Assembly: GCF_000935125.1 (NCBI RefSeq)
Contig: NZ_JRKI01000012.1
Location: 19,556 to 83,555, forward strand
Length of the DNA: 64,000 nucleotides
Direction: 5' to 3'
Source: Streptomyces natalensis ATCC 27448
GTDB lineage: Bacteria > Actinomycetota > Actinomycetes > Streptomycetales > Streptomycetaceae
The notes beneath the pieces are model-generated. The model had not been told where the DNA came from. It saw only the letters and a program-made list of their open reading frames with translations, and did no database searches. The position numbers and the translations under genes are program-made. This document shows, piece by piece, positions 9,149 to 17,507 of this stretch (its first letter is position 1; every line of letters begins with the position of its first letter).

Positions 9149-9621
9149 GGGGCGGACTCCTGCTGTTGCACGACCTCGAGGTTCCCCAGCCGGGCGAGGA
9201 GGGGGATGTTCATGAGGTTCAGCAGGACCAGGTCCTGGCTGGTGGGGTTGGTGAAGCGGTGCAGCGACCAGGCGGGTACGAGCAGGATGTCGCCGGGGTT
9301 CAACTCGACCGTCTCCCCGCTCTCGTCGAAGGTGACGGTGCCGGTGCCGGTCTGGACGACGGAGAGGTGGTACCAGCTGTGCGCATGCGGGCCGGTGTGC
9401 TCGCCGGCGGGCACCACCTGATAGCCGACGGCGACATCACGCAGGACTTCGGCGCTGCCGTCCGGCAGCGACAGGGCGAGGGTGCCGCGCTCGGGATGCT
9501 CGACGTCCCCCAGGCCCTGGGCGAGCTGCGACCACTGCCAGTGCACCGGCTGCTGCGGCGGGATGTCGTAGCGAGCTTTGAATTCAGGGTAGGGAAACCG
9601 GCTGCCGGTCTGGACGGGCAT
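9145..9621 (-). CDS. Cupin-domain protein
   Basis: 158 aa. A single cupin barrel spans residues about 65-145: GPHAHSWYHLSVVQTGTG supplies the first metal-binding His pair, and NPGDILLVPAWSLHRF forms the second motif with its terminal His. No additional domain is present. Start ATG 9621 has SD GAGGA 4-5 nt upstream; it lies 38 bp inside the end of the preceding FAD/NAD(P)-binding gene, suggesting coupled translation. Cupins of this size act as small dioxygenases, isomerases or binding proteins; the reaction cannot be told from sequence. Confidence 0.85.
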   Translation of the reverse strand: MPVQTGSRFPYPEFKARYDIPPQQPVHWQWSQLAQGLGDVEHPERGTLALSLPDGSAEVLRDVAVGYQVVPAGEHTGPHAHSWYHLSVVQTGTGTVTFDESGETVELNPGDILLVPAWSLHRFTNPTSQDLVLLNLMNIPLLARLGNLEVVQQQESAP

Positions 9622-11443
9622 CAATGTCCTCTTCCGAAAGGGTCGTGTGGAGGTGCTGCCACAGTTCGCCGACGGCGTCGCGCGCCTCGACGGTGAACCG
9701 CGAGGCCATCCCGGCACGGGGCAGGTAGTAGGTGTAGTAGCGGGGGCCTTCGACGGGGTATCCGAGCGCCCACACGCCCGCGAGCGGCTCCCCCGTCTTG
9801 TCGATGACCCGGCCGGCGGGGGTGATGTCCAGGCCGCCGGGCTGGTAGCCGCCATTCGCATACGGACGGATCAGACCGCGGGCCAACAGGCGTGCGGTGA
9901 CGGGCGCGTCATCCGTCTCCGGGTGGAACAGATCGAGCCGTGCGATGACCAAGGTGTCGGCGTGCCGTACGGCGGGCTCGTCGGTGAACGGCGTTTCGAT
10001 GGCGAACCGGGCCGCCTCTCGGTCGGGGATGATGCGGCAGCCCGGTCCGCCGGCCAGATCGACCACCCCGGCCCTCATGAGGGCGAGGAGTTCGTAGTTG
10101 CGGCGCCGCGGGGGGCCGAACGAGATCCGGTTCATCAGCGGTACCCAGCGGGAGACGAACGCCTGGTGCGAGGCGGGGGTGAGCCCGCCGAATTCGACCG
10201 CTTCGCGCAGGCCGGCCCGCACATCGCGGATCACGTCGGTCGCCGCCTTGACAGGGCTCGAAAGATTCCCCCGCGCGGCATGGTCGAGATCGTCGGTGAC
10301 GAATGCGGTGAAGAAGGTCCGGAAGTCGTCCAGCGTCGCGAATTCCTTGCCGCCGAGCGGATCCATGAGGGCGGCGACCGCCGCTTGGTCCTCGGCGGTG
10401 AACTCGTACTGGCCGGGTTCGATGTCGCGCTGTTCCCGTGTCGAGCGGTAGACGTAGCCCATCTCCCGCAGCAGCAGCGGTACCGCGTCCGCCTCGAAGT
10501 CGATCTGCGTCGTCCCTCGGGCGGTCTCCGCCTGCCGGCGCAGGTCGCGTACGGCGTCGGGGGTGAAGAAGTGCGGCGTGTAGTCCCCGGTCAGGCCCTT
10601 CTGGTTGATGCCTCGGGCGGCGGCCGGAAGGCACCGGCGGGAGAACAGCAGCAGCTGGGGTTCCCGCCCGGAGGGCACGTAGCGCATCTGGTGGCCCTCG
10701 TCCTCGAAACGGCCTCCGCGGCCCACCGTGAGGGCGGCGATCACATCGTGTGCGGTCAGTCCGAAGCCCTGCATCGCGACCGTGCTCCCGGGGGCGATGC
10801 GCTGAAGCGTCTCGACCGGGTACGGGTCCGTGAGGTAGGCGAGGCGGTCGTTGCGCGCCCGGTTGTCGGCGACGAAGTTCTCGAATGCCACATCGTCGTC
10901 GGTCGGGGTGCGTCGGCCGTGGCCGGTGGTCAGGAAGACGGCGTCCGAGGTGATCCGGTAGCCGTCCTCGGTGTGCACCACATACCGGCCGTCGGCCTCT
11001 TCCATGTCCAGGACGCGGCTGCGGTGGTGCACCACCCGCACCTGCGCGGGCAGCTGTGCGACGGTGCGGTCGAAGACGAAGGTGAGGTACTCGCCGAGCA
11101 TGTTGCGCGGCAGGTAGTCGTGCTCCCCGATCGGCTCTCCGTTTGCCGGGTGGGTGCGGTAGTAGGAGGTGCCGAAGCGGCGGTAACCGGCCTGGGCGGC
11201 CCACTCGGTGAAGGTCGGGCCGTCTCCGTCGGGGAACATGCTGAGCTGGCTGGCGAGGGTGTTGGTGAGCAGATGGTCGGGCTGGCGGCCGGAGTGCACT
11301 CCCTGTCCGCTCTCGCCGGGGTCGACGAGGTGCACGTCCAGCCCGGTGCCGGAGGGGAGGCGGTCAGCGCCTTGGGCGAGCTGTTGAAGGACACCCAAGC
11401 CGCGCGATCCCATGCCGACGATGGTGACCTGAGCGGTTCTCAT
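9584..11443 (-). CDS. FAD/NAD(P)-binding oxidoreductase (PF13454-type)
   Basis: 619 aa. The N-terminus holds a Rossmann dinucleotide fold (VTIVGMGSRGLGVLQQLAQG) and the protein has the layout of large FAD-NAD(P)-binding proteins: LLTNTLASQLSMF, a second nucleotide-binding region near residue 205 (VAMQGFGLTAHDVIAAL) and a C-terminal substrate domain with GVWALGYPVEGPRYYTYYLP. These resemble amino-acid or amine hydroxylases in general architecture, but I cannot name the substrate. ATG 11443 overlaps the upstream stop by 4 bp (ATGA). It sits between the metallo-beta-lactamase-fold and cupin genes, so it probably acts on the KamA-derived intermediate. Confidence 0.82.
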   Translation of the reverse strand: MRTAQVTIVGMGSRGLGVLQQLAQGADRLPSGTGLDVHLVDPGESGQGVHSGRQPDHLLTNTLASQLSMFPDGDGPTFTEWAAQAGYRRFGTSYYRTHPANGEPIGEHDYLPRNMLGEYLTFVFDRTVAQLPAQVRVVHHRSRVLDMEEADGRYVVHTEDGYRITSDAVFLTTGHGRRTPTDDDVAFENFVADNRARNDRLAYLTDPYPVETLQRIAPGSTVAMQGFGLTAHDVIAALTVGRGGRFEDEGHQMRYVPSGREPQLLLFSRRCLPAAARGINQKGLTGDYTPHFFTPDAVRDLRRQAETARGTTQIDFEADAVPLLLREMGYVYRSTREQRDIEPGQYEFTAEDQAAVAALMDPLGGKEFATLDDFRTFFTAFVTDDLDHAARGNLSSPVKAATDVIRDVRAGLREAVEFGGLTPASHQAFVSRWVPLMNRISFGPPRRRNYELLALMRAGVVDLAGGPGCRIIPDREAARFAIETPFTDEPAVRHADTLVIARLDLFHPETDDAPVTARLLARGLIRPYANGGYQPGGLDITPAGRVIDKTGEPLAGVWALGYPVEGPRYYTYYLPRAGMASRFTVEARDAVGELWQHLHTTLSEEDIDARPDRQPVSLP

Positions 11444-12297
11444 GCCCGCACCTCCGCCGGCTTGTGCTCCGGCTCGACGTACGGCGCGATGGGCGGCTCG
11501 TGCAGCCGGACCCAGCCCGGCGCGCCCGCCAACTCGGGGAAACGGAAGGCGACTTGGGGATCGTGACCGGGAATGATGTGGTCCTCGCCGTCTGCCAGGG
11601 CCTCGACGGTCTCGTAGGCGTCGACCATCGAGGCGAGGTGATCGAGGATGGGGAACGGGGCACGCCGGCGGATGTTGGCCCACAGATGCGCGGAGTCGCT
11701 GGCCAGCACCACCCAGCCGCGGCGGGTGTGGATGCGTACGACCTGAAGTCCGGGGGTGTGCCCGGGTGCCGGGTGCACCTCGATTCCCGGCGTGATTTCG
11801 GCCGGGCCCTGGTGCAGTTGGAGGCGCTCTTCGAAGAGCAGCCGGATCGCCGTGTTCACGTCGTCCGCCTCGAAGGGGCGGCGCGGTGCGGCGTGGCGCA
11901 TGGCGCGCCCCGCGCAGAAGGCGAGTTCGGCTTCTTGGAGATGGACGCGGGCGCCGGGAAACGCGTCGAGGTGACCGGTGTGATCCCAGTGCATGTGCGT
12001 GACCAGCAGATCGGACACCTGAGCCGGGTCGATGCCGAGATCGCCGAGTGCGGCGATGGGGTGGCGGAGCTGCTCGCGGCCGCGCAGCGCGGCGGTCTCG
12101 GCCCGGAATCCGGTGTCGACGACGATGACGCGCTCGTCGTTGCGGATGACCCAGAAGGAGAAGTCGTAGTCCGCCGGCGCGTCGGTGGCGCACGGATCGT
12201 CCGCGAACAGGAAGTTCTCCCGTGCCAGCCGTCCGGCGTGCCTGCCGAACCGGAACGCCAGGACCTCGTACACGGGCAGGGTTGCTGCGCTGGTCAT
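11440..12297 (-). CDS. Metallo-beta-lactamase-fold hydrolase (lactonase-like)
   Basis: 285 aa. The signature HMHWDHTGH (H101, H103, D105, H106) plus later metal ligands (GHTPG, SDSAH and IIPGHDP) define a di-metal MBL fold close to N-acyl-homoserine lactonases (AttM/AiiA group). In this operon it more probably hydrolyses a lactone, lactam or thioester of the pathway than a quorum signal. ATG 12297 overlaps the kamA-like stop by 4 bp (ATGA). Confidence 0.88.
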   Translation of the reverse strand: MTSAATLPVYEVLAFRFGRHAGRLARENFLFADDPCATDAPADYDFSFWVIRNDERVIVVDTGFRAETAALRGREQLRHPIAALGDLGIDPAQVSDLLVTHMHWDHTGHLDAFPGARVHLQEAELAFCAGRAMRHAAPRRPFEADDVNTAIRLLFEERLQLHQGPAEITPGIEVHPAPGHTPGLQVVRIHTRRGWVVLASDSAHLWANIRRRAPFPILDHLASMVDAYETVEALADGEDHIIPGHDPQVAFRFPELAGAPGWVRLHEPPIAPYVEPEHKPAEVRA

Positions 12298-13634
12298 GCG
12301 ACCACCGCCAGTTCCCGGGCCTCGTCCGCGGGGAGCGGCAGCTCGTTCTGGAAGAAGAACTTCTGCTCGCCGAAGGCGGGGGTGAGCTGGTCGAACCACG
12401 TCGCGTTCGGGTCGTACGCGGCGTAGAACGGCCTGCGGGTCCAGTCGGCGTGACGGCCCTGGAGGAGCTGGAGCGCGAAGACCTTCTCGCCGCGGATGGT
12501 GGGCGTGCCGTCGATGAGGACCTTGCCGGGGAACGCGCTCATGGACGGGCCGCGTACCGTGCGGGACAGGCCGGAGACCGACTGGTAGGCCGCGCGGAAG
12601 ATCTCGTAGGCCCGCACCAGGGGCAGCTCGAAGTAGGAGCGGGCGCCGGTGTCGCGCTCGACGAACATGTAGTACGGGATCGCGCCGAGGCGGACTCCGG
12701 TGGTCCACAGCTCGCGCCAGGCCGCGGGGTCGTCGTTGATGTGCTGAAGCACCGGGGACTGGAGGCGCACGTTGGCCCCGGTGGCGATGATGCGCCTGAG
12801 GGCGGTCTGCGCGATGTCGGGGCGGATCTCGGCGGGGTGGTTGTAGTGCCCCATGAGGGCCAGGTGCTTGCCGGCGGCGAGCACGCGCTCGAACAGGCGC
12901 ATGAGGTCATCTGCGTCCCGGTCGGTGACGAAGCGCTGGGGCCAGTAGGCGACCGACTTGGTGCCGATCCGGATGTTCTGGATGTGGGCGAACTCGGGGG
13001 CCAGCAGGGGCTCGATGTAGCGGGCGAGGGTGTGCGTCCGCATGATGAGCGGGTCGCCGCCGGTGATGAGAACGTCGGTGACCTCATGGTGCCGCCTGAG
13101 GTAACTGGTCAGGCCCTGGGCGTCCTTGGCGGCGAACGCCAGCTCGTCATCGCCGACGAACTGCGGCCAGCGGAAGCAGAAGGTGCAGTAGGCGTGGCAG
13201 GTCTGACCGGCCTTCGGGAAGAACAGCACCGTTTCGCCGTACTTGTGCTGGATGCCCGGCACTTCCTCGCCGTCCAGCTCCGGCACGTTGTGCGTCTGCT
13301 GGCCGGCCGGATGCGGGTTCATCTGCTCCCGCAGTTTGCGGACCTGGAGCGCGATCCGACCCTGGTCCCCGGCCGCGAGGGCCTCGCGTAAGGCGGCGTA
13401 GTCGGCGTCTTCGAGCATCGCGCGGTGGGGGAAGTTCAGCCGGAAGATCGGGTCGTCGGGAATGCGGTCCCAGTCGATGAGTTCGTCGAGCACGTACTGG
13501 TTGGTGCGGAACGGCAGGACCTGGGAGACCACGTTTACGGCCTCGCGCAGGTCTTCGGGTATTCGCTCCCATTGCGGGGCCCGGGAAATGGTTTTGTTGT
13601 TGTAGGGAGTGAAGGTGGCTTCAGGAAATTCCAT
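12294..13634 (-). CDS. KamA-family radical SAM amino-acid 2,3-aminomutase-like enzyme
   Basis: 446 aa, the usual length of lysine 2,3-aminomutases. The radical SAM cluster motif is CHAYCTFC (C146, C150, C153), preceded by YGETVLFFPKAGQ and followed by the SAM-binding GGDP (VLITGGDPL). The family would move an alpha-amino group to the beta position using PLP, SAM and a 4Fe-4S cluster. The canonical PGGGGK segment that carries the PLP lysine in clostridial KamA appears here as the shorter SAFPGKVLIDG, so substrate or chemistry may differ. It is first in a five-gene operon in which every junction overlaps. Start ATG 13634 begins MEFPEATFTPYNNK. Confidence 0.88.
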   Translation of the reverse strand: MEFPEATFTPYNNKTISRAPQWERIPEDLREAVNVVSQVLPFRTNQYVLDELIDWDRIPDDPIFRLNFPHRAMLEDADYAALREALAAGDQGRIALQVRKLREQMNPHPAGQQTHNVPELDGEEVPGIQHKYGETVLFFPKAGQTCHAYCTFCFRWPQFVGDDELAFAAKDAQGLTSYLRRHHEVTDVLITGGDPLIMRTHTLARYIEPLLAPEFAHIQNIRIGTKSVAYWPQRFVTDRDADDLMRLFERVLAAGKHLALMGHYNHPAEIRPDIAQTALRRIIATGANVRLQSPVLQHINDDPAAWRELWTTGVRLGAIPYYMFVERDTGARSYFELPLVRAYEIFRAAYQSVSGLSRTVRGPSMSAFPGKVLIDGTPTIRGEKVFALQLLQGRHADWTRRPFYAAYDPNATWFDQLTPAFGEQKFFFQNELPLPADEARELAVVA

Positions 13635-14093
13635 GGGTGTTTCCTAGCGTCGTCGCGTGGCACGATCGGTGAAGCCGGGCGGGGCGCTGGTCAGGCGTTT
13701 CGTCCCCAGCCGAGGTCGTCGCAGGGAGCGGCGGGAGCGCGCCCGGCCTGCGGCAGTTGTGGGCGGCGGAGGGCATCGGAGACATCGGCGGCGGAGCGGG
13801 CCGAAAATGCCGGGACAGTGAGGTGAAGGGCGATGGAGCGCACGAATTCATCAATCCTTACCGACGGGCGCAATGGTGACTCAATGCACCGTGGAGCACG
13901 GTCACGATCTTGCCTCCACCCTTACTTGTGTGTCGCGTCGGCGAATGATCGCCCTTACGACTGGCGTAGATCCGCCATACTGCAAACCGGGGCAAGATGC
14001 GACGGATCGGGTGTGCCGTCGTGGCGCGATCCCACCTTCGGTGGCGCGGATCCGTCATGGCCACCTTGACGAGCCGACGTCGGTAGGCAAAGC
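13635..14093. other. Leader/promoter region upstream of the kamA-like operon
   Basis: No convincing gene. Two short inverted repeats are visible: CCACC-TTC-GGTGG near 14031-14043, nested inside GACGGATC (about 14000) and GATCCGTC (about 14050). They could form a structured leader or operator for the kamA-like operon. Frames through this region have no ribosome-binding site or recognised motif. Confidence 0.4.
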
Positions 14094-14134
14094 AACAAGG
14101 GCAAGGCGGGTGGGTACCCGGCCTTGCCCTTGTT
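14094..14134 (-). terminator. Strong stem-loop terminator after the aminotransferase gene
   Basis: A perfect 14-bp inverted repeat, AACAAGGGCAAGGC (14094-14107) with GCCTTGCCCTTGTT (14121-14134), encloses a 13-nt loop that can pair further. It lies 62 bp past the stop of the aminotransferase gene (14197), the usual position of an actinobacterial terminator without a long U tract. Confidence 0.75.
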
Positions 14135-14196
14135 CGTCGGTATTCGGGTGTACGTCGGTGCGCGTAGGTGCGCGTAGTTCAGTTACTGACGGTAAT

Positions 14197-15477
14197 TCAG
14201 TTCTGTTCGGCGGCCAGCTTCTCGTATCCGGCGAGCCGCACGCAGACCGTCAGGCCCTGGGCGATCTGTTCCAGCTCCTCCAGCGAGGGGTAGGTGGGGC
14301 CGATCCGGATGACGCTGTCCTCGGGATCGCTGCGGTAGGGGTACGTGGCGCCCGCCGGGGTGACGGCGATCCCGGCCTCCTTGGCCAGGCGCACGACGTC
14401 CCGCGCACACCCCTTCTTCACGCTCAGCGCGATGAAGTAACCGCCCTTGGGGTCCGACCAGGTCGCCAGCCCGCTGCCCTCCAGCTCACGGGCAAAGATG
14501 CGCAGCACCGTGTCGAACTTGGGGCGCAGGATCTCGCGGTGACGCCGCATATGGGCGCGCAGGCCGTCGGTGTCGCCCAGGAAGAGGGCGTGCCGGAGCT
14601 GGTTGACCTTGTCCGGGCCGATGGACCGGATGCCGGCCTTCGAGATCCACCAGTCGACGTTCGCGGGCGACGAGCCGAAGAACGCCACCCCCGCCCCCGC
14701 CATGGTGATCTTCGAGGTGGAGCCGAACACGAACGCCCGGTCCGGATGCCCGGCCTCGGCGCACCCGGTGAGGATGTCGGCGACCTCCACCTCCTCATCC
14801 GTGAGGTGATGGACGGGGTAGGCGTTGTCCCAGAAGATCCGGAAGTCGGGTGCCGCCGTCTCCATGGTCGCGAGCCGGCGCGCGGTCTCGTCGCTGTAGC
14901 ACGCACCGTCAGGGTTGCTGTACTTGGGCACGCACCAGATCCCCTTGACCTTGGGGTTCGAGCGCACCAGGTCCTCGACGACGTCCATGTCCGGCCCGTC
15001 GGCGGTCATCGGGACGGGGATCATCTCGATGCCGAACCGCTCGCACAGCGCGAAGTGGCGGTCGTAGCCGGGCACCGGGGCGAGGAAGGCGACGTCCTGA
15101 TCGGCCCAGCGGCGCTCGGCCCCCGGCACGACACTCAGCAGCATATGGACGAGGCAGTCGTGCATCAGCTCCAGGCTGGAGTTGCCGACCGCCACTAACT
15201 GCTCGACGGGGACCTGGAGGACGGGCGCGAAGATCTCGCGCAGCTCGCGCAGCCCCTTGCTCGGGGGCCCGTAGTTGCGGCAATCGGTGCCGTCGGCGGC
15301 CCGGTACCGGTCCGCGGGGAGTTGGAGGAGTTCGGCGGCCATGTCGAGCTGCACGAGTGAGGGCTTGCCTCGGGTCAGGTCCAGCGCGAGGCCCTGGGAC
15401 GTGAGGGCCGCATAGTCGCGGCGCGCCTGGTCGAGAAGCGTGGTCACAGCCGCAGGAGGCTGAGAGGTGGTCGTCAT
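14197..15477 (-). CDS. PLP-dependent aminotransferase, class I (PF12897-type)
   Basis: 426 aa. The fold-type I pattern is clear: substrate entry LDLTRGKPSL, NYGPPSKGLRELREIFAPV, VGNSSLELMHDCLVHML, PLP-pocket Asn/Asp/Tyr (PKYSNPDG and FWDNAYPVHHL) and the Schiff-base lysine in GSTSKITMAGAG. This matches the aspartate-aminotransferase-like MocR-related group. ATG 15477 has SD AAGGA 5 nt upstream and was preferred to an in-frame start at 15651. It lies upstream of the kamA-like operon, separated by a terminator, so it may serve the same pathway or general metabolism. Confidence 0.9.
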   Translation of the reverse strand: MTTTSQPPAAVTTLLDQARRDYAALTSQGLALDLTRGKPSLVQLDMAAELLQLPADRYRAADGTDCRNYGPPSKGLRELREIFAPVLQVPVEQLVAVGNSSLELMHDCLVHMLLSVVPGAERRWADQDVAFLAPVPGYDRHFALCERFGIEMIPVPMTADGPDMDVVEDLVRSNPKVKGIWCVPKYSNPDGACYSDETARRLATMETAAPDFRIFWDNAYPVHHLTDEEVEVADILTGCAEAGHPDRAFVFGSTSKITMAGAGVAFFGSSPANVDWWISKAGIRSIGPDKVNQLRHALFLGDTDGLRAHMRRHREILRPKFDTVLRIFARELEGSGLATWSDPKGGYFIALSVKKGCARDVVRLAKEAGIAVTPAGATYPYRSDPEDSVIRIGPTYPSLEELEQIAQGLTVCVRLAGYEKLAAEQN

Positions 15478-15565
15478 GATGTCCTTCGGAGTTGACGGTG
15501 TTGACGGGCGTCCCTCGACGGCGGCGCCCGCCCGCGGCGCAGATGACCGGCAACGGCCCGGCCGC

Positions 15566-16621
15566 TCACGGGTTGTGCTGCCGAGCGTACTTCTCATGGA
15601 CGATGTCGAGATCGCGCAGGAGATAGCCGGCGTGCAGGCGGTTGCTGGCACCGATACGGCGCAACACCTCGGCCAGATGGCGTTGTAACGTGCGCAGCGA
15701 GATGCCCAGACGTTTGGCGACCACTTTGTCGTCGTAGCCCTCGATGAGGAGCTCGATGATCGCGGTCTTCATCTCCTCGGAGCTGCGCAGCACTTGGTCG
15801 CGTTCATGGGCGTGCGGGAAGGGCAGAGCGCGGTCCCAGGAGCGCTCGAACGCCCGCGTCAGATAGTCGACGACGTTCGCGTCGCGGACCAGCAGGGCCC
15901 CGTCGGGATTGTCGAGCAGCTCGATCAGCGCGACTTCACGGTCGAAGACGATGAGCCGCATGAACGCGTCCGTGACCAGACGGACTTCGGCCCCGTGCTC
16001 CATCAGCAGAGAGGCGTGATCGACGGTGGGCTGATGGAACTGTGCCGTATACTGGTAGAGCGTGCGCATCCGCACGCCCCGATCCAGCACCTGTACGGTA
16101 CGCTCGGTCGACTCCTTCAAAACGCCCTCGGGACGGGGCCCACCGGGCTGAGAAGTCAGGATTTCGTCGGTTGCGCGGGCCGATAACTCCAACAGGGTGG
16201 ACCGGACGGCTTCCACGTCCTCGAGGCGATGCAACAGCTGCTCTCGTGTGGATGTCATGACACTGCGTTCGTACACGGGAAGCAGGCAGGCGAGCAGCGC
16301 GCTCGCCTCGTTGATCATCGACTGATGGTCGCGTAACTCCCTGATTTTCGGCATCAGTAACTGAGCCTGCGCGGTGGCCGGGGCAACGGGGGCGAGCCGT
16401 TGCGGTTCCCCGGGCAGCGGCCGTAACACCCGCAGTTGCAGCAGCTTGTCAATGGCCCGTTCCGTCTCGTCGCACGAGGCATCGGCAAGCCGGATGAGTT
16501 CGTGGCGGGTAATGCTCTCCCGGGCCGCCGCCTGCGCGTACAGGGCGGCCAGCAGATGGCCCGATATCACCCCATCGCGGTCAAGCCCCAGCATCGGCCC
16601 TGCGTCCCCCGTAGTCAGCAC
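15566..16621 (-). CDS. LuxR-type HTH regulator with TrmB/PLD-like sensor region
   Basis: 351 aa. The N-terminal 70 residues look like a TrmB-type winged helix (ITRHELIRLADASCDETERA). Residues 170-260 contain the TrmB-associated sensor (RTLYQYTAQFHQPTVDHASL) frequent in Streptomyces regulators of specialised metabolism. Residues 285-340 form a LuxR/GerE HTH (DDKVVAKRLGISLRTLQRHL). It is 88 bp upstream of the aminotransferase on the same strand and is a plausible local activator. No receiver domain is present. Confidence 0.87.
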   Translation of the reverse strand: MLTTGDAGPMLGLDRDGVISGHLLAALYAQAAARESITRHELIRLADASCDETERAIDKLLQLRVLRPLPGEPQRLAPVAPATAQAQLLMPKIRELRDHQSMINEASALLACLLPVYERSVMTSTREQLLHRLEDVEAVRSTLLELSARATDEILTSQPGGPRPEGVLKESTERTVQVLDRGVRMRTLYQYTAQFHQPTVDHASLLMEHGAEVRLVTDAFMRLIVFDREVALIELLDNPDGALLVRDANVVDYLTRAFERSWDRALPFPHAHERDQVLRSSEEMKTAIIELLIEGYDDKVVAKRLGISLRTLQRHLAEVLRRIGASNRLHAGYLLRDLDIVHEKYARQHNP

Positions 16622-16746
16622 GGTCCCAACTCCTTATCCGATCTTGAACATATCCTCCAAGGCCACGCCAGTGCTGACAATAAAGAATTGGCAACGAACT
16701 TCGCCGTGGTGGAGATCTTGAGGAGGTCAGGGACGCGTTCCGCAAC

Positions 16747-16771
16747 GCCGCTCCGCTGGGTGCGGAGCGGC
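16747..16771 (-). terminator. Perfect 10-bp stem, 5-nt loop hairpin
   Basis: GCCGCTCCGC (16747-16756) and GCGGAGCGGC (16762-16771) flank TGGGT. It lies just past the sortase-anchor remnant reading leftwards and 125 bp before the LuxR gene start; probably the old terminator of the remnant gene. Confidence 0.55.
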
Positions 16772-16785
16772 GTGCCGCGCAGACG

Positions 16786-17001
16786 TCAAAGCCGTGCGGA
16801 CCGGCGTCGGCGCATCCACCACACCAGGGCTCCGCCCGCTGCGGCGAGGGCCGCGGCGATGCCGGCGAGGAGGCCGACGGGGGTGTCGGCGAGGAGGCCG
16901 ACGGGGGTGTCGGCGAGGAGGCCGACGGGGGTGTCGGCGAGGAGGCCGACGGGGGTGTCGGATCCGGTGCGGGCGAGATCGCCGCCCTTGAGATGTCGTG
17001 A
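16786..17001 (-). pseudogene. C-terminal remnant of an LAxTG sortase-anchored surface protein
   Basis: Read on the minus strand, an open fragment (stop at 17004-17002, no start codon) gives LKGGDLARTGSDTPVGLLA, then a hydrophobic segment (GIAAALAAAGGALVWW) and a basic tail MRRRRSARL before TGA at 16788. Sorting signal, membrane helix and Arg tail are exactly the end of a Streptomyces class E sortase substrate. The gene body is gone. The segment between sorting motif and helix has expanded by tandem duplication (16863-16958), repeating DTPVGLLA four times in frame. Confidence 0.72.
16863..16958. repeat. 24-bp unit repeated four times, perfect
   Basis: Four identical 24-bp copies starting at 16863, 16887, 16911 and 16935, with no spacers. 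Each encodes eight residues (DTPVGLLA, minus strand) of the sortase-anchor remnant. Identity of all copies indicates recent expansion. Confidence 0.95.
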
Positions 17002-17080
17002 TCAGTGAGGCGTCGTGGCAGCTGGGGTGTCGTGGGTGGGGCAAGCCCCCCGAGCGGGCTCGGGGGGGCGAAAAATGGGG

Positions 17081-17497
17081 TCAGCGGGTGCGGGGCTGGT
17101 TGAAGCGGAGCATATTGCCGGCCGGGTCGCGGAAGGCACAGTCGCGGACGCCGTAGGGCTGGTCGATCGGCTCCTGGAGGACTTCGCCACCGGCGGACCG
17201 GATCTTTTCGAAGGTGGCGTCGACGTCGTCGGTGGAGAAGATCACACCCCTCAGCATGCCCTTGGCCAGCAGTTCCGCCATCGCCTGCTTGTCGGCCGGC
17301 GAGGCGTTGGGGTTGGCGAGCGGCGGTTCGAGGACGATCTCCACGCCGGGCTGAGCGGGCGACCCGACGGTCACCCAGCGCATCCCCTCGAACGCGACGT
17401 CGTTGCGTACTTCCAGGCCGAGGATGTCGCGGTAGAAGGCGAGGGCCTTGTCATGGTCGTCGACAGCGATGAAACATGTTGAGAGCTTGATGTTCAT
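17081..17497 (-). CDS. VOC/glyoxalase-family protein
   Basis: 138 aa with the two beta-alpha-beta-beta-beta modules of the vicinal oxygen chelate fold: an N-terminal module (STCFIAVDDHDKALAFYRDI, LGLEVRND) and a C-terminal module (DVDATFEKIRSAGGEVLQEP, CAFRDPAGNMLRFNQ). Metal-ligand positions look partly retained. Start ATG 17497 is chosen because the fold starts right after it; GGAG lies very close upstream. It follows an AraC-type regulator by 10 bp, a frequent pairing in Streptomyces. Confidence 0.85.
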   Translation of the reverse strand: MNIKLSTCFIAVDDHDKALAFYRDILGLEVRNDVAFEGMRWVTVGSPAQPGVEIVLEPPLANPNASPADKQAMAELLAKGMLRGVIFSTDDVDATFEKIRSAGGEVLQEPIDQPYGVRDCAFRDPAGNMLRFNQPRTR

Positions 17498-17507
17498 GTC
17501 TCCGACG

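Noticed and set aside
9647..11566. 639-aa plus-strand frame
   Set aside because: Antisense to the FAD/NAD(P)-binding gene; no conserved features.
12294..13634. Arginine 2,3-aminomutase (BlsG-like) of the nucleoside cluster
   Set aside because: The KamA-like gene lies 30 kb away in its own overlapping operon, so linking it to the nucleoside pathway is unsupported.
16863..16958. Possible CRISPR array (four 24-bp repeats)
   Set aside because: Repeats are directly adjacent with no spacers and are in frame in a protein remnant.
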